From positions 28,476 through 92,475 of the forward strand of contig NZ_JAQMHX010000018.1 in NCBI RefSeq assembly GCF_028331445.1: a stretch of 64,000 bases of DNA, read 5' to 3'. Each line of letters begins with the position of its first letter. Position 1 is the stretch's first letter. Origin of the DNA: Candidatus Phyllobacterium onerii (GTDB taxonomy: Bacteria; Pseudomonadota; Alphaproteobacteria; Rhizobiales; Rhizobiaceae). The notes under the pieces are model-generated. The model was not told the DNA's origin. It saw only the letters and a program-made list of their open reading frames with translations, and did not search any database. A program made the position numbers and the translations under genes. Of this stretch, positions 8,554-18,132 are shown piece after piece.

Positions 8554-9282
8554 TCAAGAGGCAGCAGCCTTTACAAAAGCCCGCAAGATCATCCTATCAA
8601 ATTCATTATCTAGATATTCCGGATGCCATTGCACACCGAGGCAAAATCTTGCCGGCACATATTCAATTCCCTCAATTACGCCGTCAGGTGCGACTGCGTT
8701 TATTCGGCAGTTTGTACCAACAGATTTGACTGACTGGTGGTGAGAACTATTCGCCCGTGTCGTCGCAGTCCCGACCAATTGCGCGAGCAGAGTTCCCTCG
8801 CAGACAATGATATCGTGGTTCGCTCGAACTCGTCCGCCGCCATTTTCGGTGTCTACAGTCGAGCTATGCTGCAGGGCGTCTTTAATTTCATCGGGAATGT
8901 GTTGCACCAAAGTTCCGCCTGTTATCACTGCCAGTAATTGCTCGCCACCGCATATGCCGAGAAGGGGGATATCACGTTCAAGGGCGCCCGCAATTAGTGC
9001 CGCCTCAAATTCGGTTCTGGCAGGTTTCAGGCGAATGGCGTCACTTCTGATTTCTTCATTGAACATGTTTGGCGGTACGTCAAACGCACCACCCGTCACA
9101 ACGATGCCATGGCAGAGATTCAGGTAAGCCGCCACGTGATCAGTGAGGTGAGGCAAAGCAAGGGGAACAGCGCCGTATGCTGCGAGACTGGACATGTAAT
9201 TCTGACGTAGCGCGTACCAGGGATAATCGGAGTAACCGCCACCATACTCGCTATCCAATGTTACGCCGATGACTGGTTTCAT
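8554..9282 (-). CDS. Gamma-glutamyl-gamma-aminobutyrate hydrolase (PuuD)-like class I glutamine amidotransferase
   Basis: A 242-aa peptidase C26-type protein. The nucleophile elbow is GICGGEQLL (the usual form has Arg rather than Gly after Cys) and the His-Glu pair is in VQWHPEY. PuuD cleaves gamma-glutamyl-GABA, and relatives hydrolyse other gamma-glutamyl amides. It is the last gene of the D-peptide operon, 12 bp after the M55 peptidase, so it may cleave a gamma-glutamyl bond in the imported peptide. Gamma-D-glutamyl links in murein peptides are one possibility. Confidence 0.85.
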   Translation of the reverse strand: MKPVIGVTLDSEYGGGYSDYPWYALRQNYMSSLAAYGAVPLALPHLTDHVAAYLNLCHGIVVTGGAFDVPPNMFNEEIRSDAIRLKPARTEFEAALIAGALERDIPLLGICGGEQLLAVITGGTLVQHIPDEIKDALQHSSTVDTENGGGRVRANHDIIVCEGTLLAQLVGTATTRANSSHHQSVKSVGTNCRINAVAPDGVIEGIEYVPARFCLGVQWHPEYLDNEFDRMILRAFVKAAAS

Positions 9283-9294
9283 TCTCGGCTCACC

Positions 9295-10092
9295 TCACAT
9301 AATGAACCGGACGGCTCGTTGTATTTCAAAGAAATTATCAGCTTGAAAGCGTAATGTGCGTGGCGCGGGATGTTCGATTCCAGGATACCAGCTGGCGCGA
9401 TATGCTTCCACCGGATTGGTAAACTCGACGATGAGTTCAAAGCGCTCGGCCAGCTTTGGCAAGCAAGCGGATAGATTGCCAGCGAGAGCAGCTTCAACGC
9501 CTTGGCGTATCGCTTTGACGGATCCTTTTGGTGACAGGGAAGAGGTTGCCGGACCAAATCCCTCGCTTGTAGCAACAGTGCTTATTTGCGGGATCATATC
9601 ACGTGCTTCCTGGCACATGCCTGCATCGCCTGAAAGGAAGACGGAAGGCACGCCGTACCGTGCGGCGCACAATGCATTCAGCGTATATTCCGATGCAACT
9701 TCACCGTTGATCAGCAGCCTTGAGATGGTTCCGGTCAGTGTGTGCGCCAGCGGATTGGAGTCGGTTCCAGCTTTGTTGTGATAGCCGGTATAAAGCGCAG
9801 CCGAAAAACTCGAATCTATCCCGAACATCATAAGATCGGGGTGGCCACTCCATCCACGGATAATTCGCACATAGTCGGGCAACTCAGAAAGAATAAGATT
9901 TCGGGCGCTGGAATGCGCATCCTTTACAACGATTTCGGTCGCACCCGCGGCCTTTGCTCCCTCGCATGCTGCGACTAGCTCATTCGTCATGTATTCTCGA
10001 AACTCAGCATATTCTTCGTGGGTTTTTCGGGCTTCATCCCAAGCTGTGATGCCAGCAGTTCCTTCGATATCAGCGCTGATGAATACTTTCAT
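9295..10092 (-). CDS. M55-family metallopeptidase (DppA-like D-aminopeptidase)
   Basis: A 265-aa protein with the signature of Bacillus DppA D-aminopeptidase: FISADIEGTAG supplies the zinc ligands Asp8 and Glu10, KDAH gives His60, YTGYH gives His105, and INGEVASE gives the next Glu. Family enzymes are cytoplasmic decamers that remove N-terminal D-amino acids from short peptides. Its place in an operon with an oligopeptide ABC transporter and an S12 hydrolase supports use of D-amino-acid peptides. Confidence 0.9.
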   Translation of the reverse strand: MKVFISADIEGTAGITAWDEARKTHEEYAEFREYMTNELVAACEGAKAAGATEIVVKDAHSSARNLILSELPDYVRIIRGWSGHPDLMMFGIDSSFSAALYTGYHNKAGTDSNPLAHTLTGTISRLLINGEVASEYTLNALCAARYGVPSVFLSGDAGMCQEARDMIPQISTVATSEGFGPATSSLSPKGSVKAIRQGVEAALAGNLSACLPKLAERFELIVEFTNPVEAYRASWYPGIEHPAPRTLRFQADNFFEIQRAVRFIM

Positions 10093-10112
10093 GCTTCGGT
10101 CTTTCTCTGGTT

Positions 10113-11213
10113 TTACAGAAATTCTGCGATGGAGGATAAAAGCCGGTTAATTTGCTCGCTCGTATGTTCCGAAAACACTGCTAGCCGCAATGTCGGAACA
10201 TCTGGAGCGTCGGAGTATCCGAAGGCCTTTGTGACTTTTACGATAATGTCGCGCTGTTCCAGTTGAGCGCGCAATTTGTGGAAATCGACGTCACCTTGTA
10301 CAGTAACAATCGGGACGGGATTTTCAGCTACAGCAAAACCAAGCTTGCGAAGCCCGCACCGCATATGCGCAACATTTTCCACGAGCCTTTCACGCATGCC
10401 CGGATTGTTTTCGAGGACCTCCATCGCGGCAATAGCAGCAGCGGCACTACCAGGCGGTATTGGCGAGGCACCACGCATAATCATCGCATTTGCCATTATC
10501 TTCTTCGACAGTGCTTCATCGCCGGGAATGATGCCGCCCAATGCACCGAATGCCTTGCTCAAAGTTCCCGCAAGGAAATTACCGTCGTTTTCAAGCCCGA
10601 AATATTGAAGCGAACCTCGCCCGGTTGAGCCGATGGCTCCCATGCCATGTGAATCGTCGATCGCCAACAGCGATCCGTGGTATTTATCCAGATGGCGCCG
10701 ATACTCTTGAAGTGGAGCAAGAGCACCGGATGAAGGGAAAACACCGTCAGTCACCACAACGGGACGCTGTCCGGGTTTAACCTCACCGGCCAGCACTTCG
10801 GATAGATGGTCGGGATCAAGGTGTCGAAAGCTATGGACGGGTTTACCCAGCGTCGGTGTCGCATCTTTTCCACTGTAATGAATTGCAGCATCGATGATGA
10901 CTATATCGAAGTCATCGCGGAGCCCTTGAAGCATAGCCATAGGGCTCGAATAACCGGAGATGAGACTGACGACCTGTTCAACATTGAACCAGTTGCGCAA
11001 TTTTTCCTGTAGTTCGGAATAGACCTCAACATGCGCCAGAGTCCCCGGACCCATGCCGTACCGACGTGTCGCCGCACAGGCAGCCTCGATCACTTTAGGA
11101 TGGCCGTGGAGGCAGAAATAGCTTGTCCCACAAAAATAATCAACGTCACGGCCATTGATGCGCATACGCGCACCAAGCGGTGATTCCATCCTGATCGGAT
11201 TTTCTACCATCAT
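10113..11213 (-). CDS. PLP-dependent alpha-oxoamine synthase family (KBL/BioF-like)
   Basis: A 366-aa fold-type I PLP enzyme related to 2-amino-3-ketobutyrate CoA ligase, 8-amino-7-oxononanoate synthase and serine palmitoyltransferase. Visible motifs are YFCGTSYFCLHGHP near residue 26, the conserved DDSHGMGAIG and the PLP-lysine segment TLSKAFGALGG. These enzymes condense or cleave amino acids with acyl-CoA. In this operon it could process an amino acid freed from D-peptides, but the sequence does not show which. It lies 8 bp downstream of the S12 hydrolase gene. Confidence 0.82.
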   Translation of the reverse strand: MMVENPIRMESPLGARMRINGRDVDYFCGTSYFCLHGHPKVIEAACAATRRYGMGPGTLAHVEVYSELQEKLRNWFNVEQVVSLISGYSSPMAMLQGLRDDFDIVIIDAAIHYSGKDATPTLGKPVHSFRHLDPDHLSEVLAGEVKPGQRPVVVTDGVFPSSGALAPLQEYRRHLDKYHGSLLAIDDSHGMGAIGSTGRGSLQYFGLENDGNFLAGTLSKAFGALGGIIPGDEALSKKIMANAMIMRGASPIPPGSAAAAIAAMEVLENNPGMRERLVENVAHMRCGLRKLGFAVAENPVPIVTVQGDVDFHKLRAQLEQRDIIVKVTKAFGYSDAPDVPTLRLAVFSEHTSEQINRLLSSIAEFL

Positions 11214-11221
11214 TGTTCCGG

Positions 11222-12898
11222 CTAGCTTGCCGCCTCAATGTGCGGCTGGCGACGTTCGAGAAACATCGGTCCGACCCGGATGCCACGGCGTCCTCGCTCG
11301 TCGACGGCATCGAGTTCAAGTATTTCTTCTTCGTACAAGAGGCCGCGCATTCGAAAACGTTTGCCGTCTACCGGTTCGCATTTATGCGTGCAAAAGTATT
11401 CTATTAGACACTTCAGCTCACCATGACTGTAAGTAAGATAGGTAACATTGAAATCAGGCCCGTATTCGCCCAGATAAGGCGCGAGTTCCGGCGGGATTTT
11501 TTCGGTCGGCGGTGTTTCGATACGAGACCAGTCTGCATCTTTCCATACAAGCTTCCCGGGTTTGGGAAATGACAGGTTCATATGGGGGTAATCCGCGCCA
11601 CGCCCATAAATACGCCCATCGACAACGAAGTCTGATCCGGCAACCGGCCTGATTTGAAGCGGCACACCTTCTCCCATAAGAAACAAACGGTTGCCCTTGG
11701 CTTTGACTTCCACGACCTCGCCACTCAGTTCATGGCGGTAGTTTCCCGGCAGACTGGCAAGCTGATCTTCCGTGATGGGCGGTGCCGACTGTTCCCGTTC
11801 CAAAGCCGGCCCCATCCGCCGCGAAGCGAGGGCGATGCGAAGCCCGTCTGTTCCAAGCCGCGATGCTATCTGATTGGTAAAGTCGAGGGTTGAGAATATG
11901 AGCACGCCGACCCCTGCCGATGGCAGAAGTATCATTTGAGACGCATAGCCATAGACTGCTCCGCCATGCCCTACAGATGTCCAGCCATCGACATCGCCAA
12001 TGCCGAAGCACAGACCATATCCGTCCAAAGCCTTGTCGTGGCCGGCAGGACGTTTTCCAATAGGCGTCCACATCTCGCGAAGCGAAGCTGGTGTGATGAT
12101 TGACCTTCCATCGGGAAGGAAGCCACCGCACAGCAGGCAACGCGCATACTTGGCCATATCAGCGGTGGTCGAGAAAATATTGCCCGCCGGTGACCCGCCG
12201 AGATTGAAAACCGGAGCAGGGCTGTCACCCTCCAGCGTCCACATATAGGCATGCGCAAGACGCTCACGCACACCTTGCCCCATTCCGGCTGACGTATCGG
12301 TCATCTCCAGCGGAGCAAGCACATTCTCTGTGATATATTCGGAATAGGTCTTGCGCGTAACCTTCTCGATCACCTGTCCGACCACGGCAATACCCGCGTT
12401 GGAGTAGTGCATTATTCCTGCGCTTGGATCTTGCTTAAGCGTTGAGGTTGCAAGTTCGGCGACGGTTTCAGCCAAGGGCGGGCGGTTAGCGTCGAGGTAG
12501 TGGCCGCTCTTGGGCTCGCGTACCATTCCTGCAGTATGACTCATCAGTTTCCGCAGGCTTATCTGCGATCCGTATGGACCACTCTCGCGGCCGATAAAAG
12601 GATTGAGGGGTTGAAATCCCGAGAGGTATTCAGACACATCGACGTCGAGATCCAGCACGCCTTTTTCCACCAATTGCATTATGGCAAGAGACGTGAACGT
12701 CTTGGTGATCGAACCTATGCGGAAACACGTGTCTTGCCGCATCTCGAAAGCGCCGTCATGACGCTGGATATGACCTTCAGCCAGCAACCCATCCTGATCT
12801 ACAAGGGCGTAGGAGATCGAGGGGATTTGTTTATCCTCGACCTCGTGGCGAATAAAATCCTCGAACAGGGAAATATCGCCAGTTGAAAGTGACTTCAT
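11222..12898 (-). CDS. Serine hydrolase of the beta-lactamase/S12 family (DAP-like D-aminopeptidase)
   Basis: A 558-aa protein with the penicillin-recognising triad: SITK (Ser63, Lys66), YSN (Tyr165) and HGG (His311). The spacing is close to the D-aminopeptidase DAP of Ochrobactrum anthropi, and like DAP it has about 200 residues of C-terminal beta-rich sequence after the catalytic domain. No signal peptide is evident, so it probably acts in the cytoplasm. The ATG at 12898 is preceded by AAGGAGG; a start 21 bp upstream would overlap the permease. Esterase or DD-peptidase activity remains possible. Confidence 0.83.
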   Translation of the reverse strand: MKSLSTGDISLFEDFIRHEVEDKQIPSISYALVDQDGLLAEGHIQRHDGAFEMRQDTCFRIGSITKTFTSLAIMQLVEKGVLDLDVDVSEYLSGFQPLNPFIGRESGPYGSQISLRKLMSHTAGMVREPKSGHYLDANRPPLAETVAELATSTLKQDPSAGIMHYSNAGIAVVGQVIEKVTRKTYSEYITENVLAPLEMTDTSAGMGQGVRERLAHAYMWTLEGDSPAPVFNLGGSPAGNIFSTTADMAKYARCLLCGGFLPDGRSIITPASLREMWTPIGKRPAGHDKALDGYGLCFGIGDVDGWTSVGHGGAVYGYASQMILLPSAGVGVLIFSTLDFTNQIASRLGTDGLRIALASRRMGPALEREQSAPPITEDQLASLPGNYRHELSGEVVEVKAKGNRLFLMGEGVPLQIRPVAGSDFVVDGRIYGRGADYPHMNLSFPKPGKLVWKDADWSRIETPPTEKIPPELAPYLGEYGPDFNVTYLTYSHGELKCLIEYFCTHKCEPVDGKRFRMRGLLYEEEILELDAVDERGRRGIRVGPMFLERRQPHIEAAS

Positions 12899-12915
12899 TG
12901 ATTGCCTCCTTGTGA

Positions 12916-13788
12916 TCAATGGGAGTGACGCGGGTCGAGAATGTCTCGCAGGGCGTCACCTACTAAATTCCACGACAGAACGAACAGGAAAATTGCAGCG
13001 CCCGGAAACGCCAGCGTGTACCAGTACTGGAAGGGATTGCCGGGCTGACCGATGATCCAATTGCGCGAATAGGAAATAAACTGTCCCCAATCGGCGTAAC
13101 CTTCTTCCGTGCCGACACCAAGAAAGCTGAGCGCTGAAGCTGACAACACCATGGAGCCAGTTGCCATCGTGGCGAGAACCATAACCGGAAAGAATGCGTT
13201 GGGGAGTATGTGCAACAGGATTAGTCGCAGGTCGCTCGCACCGTAGCTGCGAGCGGCATGAATATAGTCCATTTCGCGTATCCGAAGGATTTCGCTTCGG
13301 ATAATCCGCGCATAGCCCATCCAGCCGAATGTCGTGAGCGCAATTGTGACGGGGATAATGCCTTTGCCCAGTAGCGCGGTCAAAACCATAGCAGCGATCA
13401 GAAATGGCACTGCCATAAACACATCGACAATACGCATCAGAATTTCATCAAGCACACCGCCGTAATAAGCAGCGATGGCACCTACCGTTGCGCCGATGAG
13501 AACAGAGATCGAGACAACCCCGAGTCCGATCTTAAATGCTGTTCGGGTTCCCCAGACAACAGCGTAGTAAATGTCGTACTGACCCTCTGTCGTGCCGAAT
13601 ATTGCCTCAGGTGAAGGTGGTTGAGGCGTAGCCAGAAAGCCTGCGCGCGGCGTGTCATAGGGCGTCATCTGAAACTCCTGCGTGGGAGCAATGACAGGGG
13701 CAAAAATGGCGATGAGTGCGAAGGCGATCAGTAGCAAAACACCGATCAGCGAGATCGGATTTCGTGCAAGGTAACGAAGTGCTTTCAT
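12916..13788 (-). CDS. Oligopeptide ABC transporter permease, DppC-like
   Basis: A 290-aa permease of the peptide/nickel class. It has the DppC-type N-terminal leader (RNPISLIGVLLLIAFALIAI), a periplasmic stretch, then the BPD domain with the EAA-like loop ASDLRLILLHILPNAFFPV. It overlaps the DppB-like gene by 4 bp, fixing it as that protein's partner. Confidence 0.9.
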   Translation of the reverse strand: MKALRYLARNPISLIGVLLLIAFALIAIFAPVIAPTQEFQMTPYDTPRAGFLATPQPPSPEAIFGTTEGQYDIYYAVVWGTRTAFKIGLGVVSISVLIGATVGAIAAYYGGVLDEILMRIVDVFMAVPFLIAAMVLTALLGKGIIPVTIALTTFGWMGYARIIRSEILRIREMDYIHAARSYGASDLRLILLHILPNAFFPVMVLATMATGSMVLSASALSFLGVGTEEGYADWGQFISYSRNWIIGQPGNPFQYWYTLAFPGAAIFLFVLSWNLVGDALRDILDPRHSH

Positions 13789-14822
13789 CGCGTCTTCACC
13801 CTTGGATCGAGGAGAGGATAGATCAGATCGACAACCAGGTTGAGAACGACGAGCACCACCGCGAAGTACAACCCGAATCCAAGAATTGCCGGGAAATCGA
13901 GATTGGCAGCCGACTTGGCGGCAAACTGGCCAAGGCCCGAATAATCGAAAATGGTCTCAGTGATAACGACCCCGCCCATCATGTAGGCAAGTTCCATGCC
14001 TGCAATTGTGACCACTGGCAGGAGTGCGTTACGCCGGGCGTGTTTAAGCTCGACAACTCTTCGGCGCAGGCCCTTGGCGCGCGCAGTTCGCACATAGTCC
14101 TGACGCAGTGTCTCGAGCATTGAAGTACGCATCACGCGCGTCATGTTCGCAAGGTTTACATAGATGAGCGTAATGACCGGAGCTGCAAGATGGCGCAACG
14201 AATCGAAGAATACCGGCAAGTTCCCGTTCAACAATGAGTCGATCGTATTGGCACCGGTGTACCGTACAAAATCCCGCGAAGTAACAACGGCCTGCGCCCA
14301 CTGGCTCAAGCGTCCTGGTGGAAACCAATCCAGTACCGAATAAAAGATCAGAAGCATCAGCAGCCCGAACACGTAAACGGGGAACGACCAGCCGAAAATC
14401 GTGAAGAACCGGATCAGGTGATCTTGCCAGCGATTGAGATAGATGCCAGCGCGTGATCCGAGATAAATCGCCAAAAGCAGACCCGGAACAAACGCGATAA
14501 ATACAAGCTCCAGCGTTGCAGGAAGTAGTGACGTCAGTGCTGTCCCGACAGGTTGCCGCGCAGTTTCCGACCATCCCAGATTGCCGGTCAGAATGTTGCC
14601 TATCCAACGTCCATACTGCAGGTAAAAAGGATCGTTGAGCCCATATTGCTCGATGAGGCGGCGAATACTGTCTTGTCCGCCCTTCAGAAAGTCAGGCGAC
14701 GGCGCATATGCTGCCAGGCGCTGTGTTGGTGTCAGAGACATTTGCAGTCCGAAAATCATCAGAGACAATGCAAACATGACGACAGGCAGCATCAGAAGGC
14801 GTCGAAAGGCATAGTTCAGCAC
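13785..14822 (-). CDS. Oligopeptide ABC transporter permease, DppB-like
   Basis: A 345-aa permease with the DppB start (MLNYAFRRLLMLPVVMFALS), several hydrophobic helices and the cytoplasmic loop VVELKHARRNALLPVVT. It pairs with the DppC-like protein. It lies 66 bp after the binding-protein gene, separated from it by a strong intercistronic hairpin. Confidence 0.9.
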   Translation of the reverse strand: MLNYAFRRLLMLPVVMFALSLMIFGLQMSLTPTQRLAAYAPSPDFLKGGQDSIRRLIEQYGLNDPFYLQYGRWIGNILTGNLGWSETARQPVGTALTSLLPATLELVFIAFVPGLLLAIYLGSRAGIYLNRWQDHLIRFFTIFGWSFPVYVFGLLMLLIFYSVLDWFPPGRLSQWAQAVVTSRDFVRYTGANTIDSLLNGNLPVFFDSLRHLAAPVITLIYVNLANMTRVMRTSMLETLRQDYVRTARAKGLRRRVVELKHARRNALLPVVTIAGMELAYMMGGVVITETIFDYSGLGQFAAKSAANLDFPAILGFGLYFAVVLVVLNLVVDLIYPLLDPRVKTR

Positions 14823-14853
14823 ATTGAATTCTCCCGTTGGGATGAACGAGCAA

Positions 14854-14876
14854 GCCGGAAAGTTCGACTTTCCGGC
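14854..14876 (-). promoter_or_regulatory. Intercistronic RNA hairpin after the solute-binding protein gene
   Basis: GCCGGAAAGT and ACTTTCCGGC form a perfect 10-bp stem with a 3-base loop, 12 bp after the binding-protein stop. No T-run follows on the minus strand, so it is more likely a 3'-end stabiliser or partial attenuator than a full terminator. Such hairpins commonly raise binding-protein yield over permeases. Confidence 0.75.
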
Positions 14877-14888
14877 CTGCAGAACCTG

Positions 14889-16817
14889 TTACTCAGCGTT
14901 CTTCTTGATCGGGTAAAAGTCCCATGCTCCGTAGAGGATCATATTGTTGACATAGCCTTCGACGTTGCTGCGGGTGACGATGTAGCCAAAGTCTTCCCAC
15001 AGAAACTGTGTGGTCGCATAGTCGTAAGACATTTTCTGCAGCTTTGCGTAGATGGGTTCGCGGACTGCGGGATCACTGGAAGCCCATGCTTCATCAAGCA
15101 ATGGCTTGAATTTCTCCGTCATCAGATCGCGATAGCCTTGGCCCACCATCCCTCCTACAAGTCCTGTAGGCGACAGATAGTATGAGGCTGCACCCAAAGG
15201 CCCACCCGGATCGGAATAGTCCGGTCCCCAGCCCATATAGGTCAGGGCTGATGCAGGCTTTGCACGGTTGTTCAGTTTGTCGGAGATCGATGCCCAAGGC
15301 AGTGACTGAATTTGCAGGCGGAACTTTGGATTAATGCGCTGGAGGCCTTGCTGCAGGGCCGAAAGGGCGGCTGTCCCTTGCGGTGTGCCTTCCTGCACGT
15401 AGGCAGTCATGGTGAAACCAGTTTCCCATAGCTTGCCGTCGAAAGCTTTCTTGAAATGCTCCGCTGCCTTCTTGGGATCATAACTATAAACGGGCGAATC
15501 CGGGCGATATCCCATGATGCCACGAACCGTGGGGCCTCTCGACTGCACAGTTTTTCCCAGCAGAACCTGTTTCAACAACGCGTCATAATTCTGGGCATAG
15601 TTGAAACCTTTGCGGACATCAATATCAGCAAAGAAGTCTGGTGGAATGCCTTTGCCGTCAAGTTTGCCGCTTCCGATTGCAGGATTATCTGTTTCATCCA
15701 CCGGCCAGCCGAAGAAGATGCCTCGCCCAAATACCTTTGGAAGACCGTCGACAACTTTCACGCCGTCAGTCTTCGCAAGTTCATCAAGAAATTCGATTGG
15801 CGCGGTCACATAGTCTGCATCGCCTGAAAGCAATTGGAGCCGACGAGTTGTCCACTCTGGGACCGTGCGCATGACAACCCGCTCAAGCGACGCAGGTCCC
15901 ATGAAATAGTTTTCGAACCGCTTGAGCGTGATGCGTCGATCCGCGCGATTCCACTCCTCCAACATAAAGGGTCCAGTGCCGTTTTCGACGTCAAACAGCG
16001 GATCATCGCCAAGTTCGGGCCGGTAATATTTCATCCATGTATCGCCGGAACCATCCCAGCCACCAACGGAAGCGACCCACTCCTTGTCAACAATGGATGT
16101 GCCGAACGGTAGAGCCATTACTCCCAGTGTTGCGGGGAAAGCCTTTGGCAGCTTGAAGACTACCTTGTCTCCTTCCACCGTGATCTGCGATGCCAGCTGA
16201 TCATAGACTTTACGTAGGAGTTCGGGGGTCGCATCACCAATCTCGGCGATCTTGCCTTCTGTTTCCACCCATTTGGTAATGTCAGTATACTTACCGGCGG
16301 TCACCACCTCCGTGATGGCGTTGGACATCCAGGACTGCCCCATCAGAATAGCGCGCAGAAAAGAATACCGCACGTCATCAGGCGTAATCTCACCATAACC
16401 GGGCTCAATTGCTGATTTTTGCTCTGCTGTCAGGTCGTCAAAGTACTCCCAGCTTATCTTGCCGTCAGATCCTTTTATCCCAACCTTATGCGTATGAATG
16501 TCTTTGCGGATGGGAAATGTATAACTGACAGAGCCGTCTTCAGCTTGCTTGATAAGGCCGTTTTCAAGGCTGGGCACTTCGGTAGATATGGCTGGAACAA
16601 ACTCCGAAATTTCGGAGCCTTTATAATTCAATAGCCGACTATAAACGTTCAACACGCCATAAGAGCTTGGCGTGTTGGCAATATAGGCTGGATCGAATGA
16701 TTGAATATCATCGGGCCAGAGGAACACGAAAGTTCCGGGGTTCTTCGTCTGTGCGGTTGCGGGAGCCACGGCAAAACCTAGAGCAATGCTTATGGCTACG
16801 GCGAGTGTTCGTTTCAT
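14889..16817 (-). CDS. Extracellular solute-binding protein family 5 (DppA/OppA-like)
   Basis: A 642-aa periplasmic peptide-binding protein. The signal peptide is MKRTLAVAISIALG... ending at ATAQ near residue 23. It is longer than standard DppA (about 535 aa), resembling the 600-plus-residue members of rhizobia. The ATG at 16817 has an AGGGA site; an ATG nine codons upstream has none. It starts the minus-strand operon, facing the LysR gene across a 124-bp divergent promoter. Confidence 0.9.
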   Translation of the reverse strand: MKRTLAVAISIALGFAVAPATAQTKNPGTFVFLWPDDIQSFDPAYIANTPSSYGVLNVYSRLLNYKGSEISEFVPAISTEVPSLENGLIKQAEDGSVSYTFPIRKDIHTHKVGIKGSDGKISWEYFDDLTAEQKSAIEPGYGEITPDDVRYSFLRAILMGQSWMSNAITEVVTAGKYTDITKWVETEGKIAEIGDATPELLRKVYDQLASQITVEGDKVVFKLPKAFPATLGVMALPFGTSIVDKEWVASVGGWDGSGDTWMKYYRPELGDDPLFDVENGTGPFMLEEWNRADRRITLKRFENYFMGPASLERVVMRTVPEWTTRRLQLLSGDADYVTAPIEFLDELAKTDGVKVVDGLPKVFGRGIFFGWPVDETDNPAIGSGKLDGKGIPPDFFADIDVRKGFNYAQNYDALLKQVLLGKTVQSRGPTVRGIMGYRPDSPVYSYDPKKAAEHFKKAFDGKLWETGFTMTAYVQEGTPQGTAALSALQQGLQRINPKFRLQIQSLPWASISDKLNNRAKPASALTYMGWGPDYSDPGGPLGAASYYLSPTGLVGGMVGQGYRDLMTEKFKPLLDEAWASSDPAVREPIYAKLQKMSYDYATTQFLWEDFGYIVTRSNVEGYVNNMILYGAWDFYPIKKNAE

Positions 16818-16914
16818 CGATAGTTCCCTTTCAGCTGGAGGCACGTGTTCTTTTGTTTTTGGTTGAGGCTAAAGGTACCCTTGCATAGCTGTCCAATGTG
16901 CAGATAGGATAGGT

Positions 16915-16931
16915 CATGCAAAAAACGCATG
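16915..16931. promoter_or_regulatory. Candidate LysR-type regulator box
   Basis: CATGC-N7-GCATG is an interrupted inverted repeat containing ATGC-N7-GCAT, which fits the T-N11-A rule for LysR boxes. It lies 11 bp before the LysR start codon and about 100 bp before the divergent binding-protein gene. That suits autorepression together with activation of the peptide operon. Confidence 0.5.
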
Positions 16932-16941
16932 AGGCTGTGTA

Positions 16942-17883
16942 GTGGAATTGGAGTGGCTCGAAGATTTCCTTGAAATTGTTGCAACGCGAAATTTTTCGAC
17001 AGCAGCGACTGCTCGCAACATCTCCCAACCGGCGTTTAGTCGCCGGATAAAGTCGCTGGAGAACTGGGTTGGCACGGACCTTGTAGATCGGAGCACCTAT
17101 CCCGTCCATCTGACTGACGCGGGTAATATGTTTTTGCCGAGATGCCAAGAGCTTATTCGCGATACCTATAGGTTGCGTACTGATTGCCGTAATGTCGCGG
17201 GTGCGAGTTCTCAGCTGATCACTTTTTCCGCCCTGCATACGCTTGCCATCTACTTTTTCCCGACTTGGATCAGTTCGTTCCCAGTGCCCAAGCTTCCGCT
17301 TCGGAGCAGCATGGATGCGGCGGATTTTCTGGAATGCATTGAGAATCTATCGTCTAGCCGGTGTGACTTCACGATTACATATGATCACCCGGATGGTCCA
17401 CCGGTTCTGAAAACCGGGCCATTTGAGTCGTTGCAGGTTGGTACCGACAGGCTCATTTTGGTCTCGGGCTCTGACGATACCGGCAAACCCATATTCGATG
17501 TTGACGGAACCAGCGACACCGAAATTCCCTATCTTGCTTACTCTTGGAGCGATGGTTATCTGGGGAAACTCATCTCACTGATAAGAGCCCGTTGGCGTCG
17601 TCCATTGAACCTCACCACAGTCTATCAGTCGTCGCTTGCCGAAAGCCTCAAGCATATGGCGGTTGCAGGCCGAGGGGTTGCATGGTTGCCTCAAAGTTCC
17701 GTTCGTAAATCCATCATGCAAGGAGAACTCGTGCAAATCGGCGGGCAGCAAATGACGCTCGAAATGGAAGTGCGAATCTTCCGGCGGGCCGGTGCCATGC
17801 ATCGTGAGAATGAGGCGTTATGGAAACTGATCGCCCAGAATGTTGAAAAACGCTTTGCACGGGATGCAACAATCACGCGATAG
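16942..17883 (+). CDS. LysR-family transcriptional regulator
   Basis: A 313-aa LTTR. The helix-turn-helix is near residues 15-42 (NFSTAATARNISQPAFSRR) and an effector-binding domain follows. The GTG start is supported by GAGG about 9 bases upstream. It is transcribed divergently from the peptide operon and lies 249 bp before the two transporter ATPase genes, so it probably regulates both halves of the split peptide locus. Confidence 0.88.
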   Translation: MELEWLEDFLEIVATRNFSTAATARNISQPAFSRRIKSLENWVGTDLVDRSTYPVHLTDAGNMFLPRCQELIRDTYRLRTDCRNVAGASSQLITFSALHTLAIYFFPTWISSFPVPKLPLRSSMDAADFLECIENLSSSRCDFTITYDHPDGPPVLKTGPFESLQVGTDRLILVSGSDDTGKPIFDVDGTSDTEIPYLAYSWSDGYLGKLISLIRARWRRPLNLTTVYQSSLAESLKHMAVAGRGVAWLPQSSVRKSIMQGELVQIGGQQMTLEMEVRIFRRAGAMHRENEALWKLIAQNVEKRFARDATITR

Positions 17884-18132
17884 CTGCAAATCCGGCGGCC
17901 ATGCAAAATCCGATATCGCCATGTGAAAATCGCATAATGTTCTAAGAACGCAGGGTTAGTGGGCGGGGGGACTTCGAGCTGATGCCCGAACGTGTTTTCT
18001 GACAGCATAATCCTAGTACAACGTAAGTCTCTTAACCCGCATTTCAATTTACCACTATTGACAAGATGACCGCTTGTTAGGTTCGATAGCATTCGCAATT
18101 TGTTCCTTTCCACGAGAGTATCGCTACTACCC

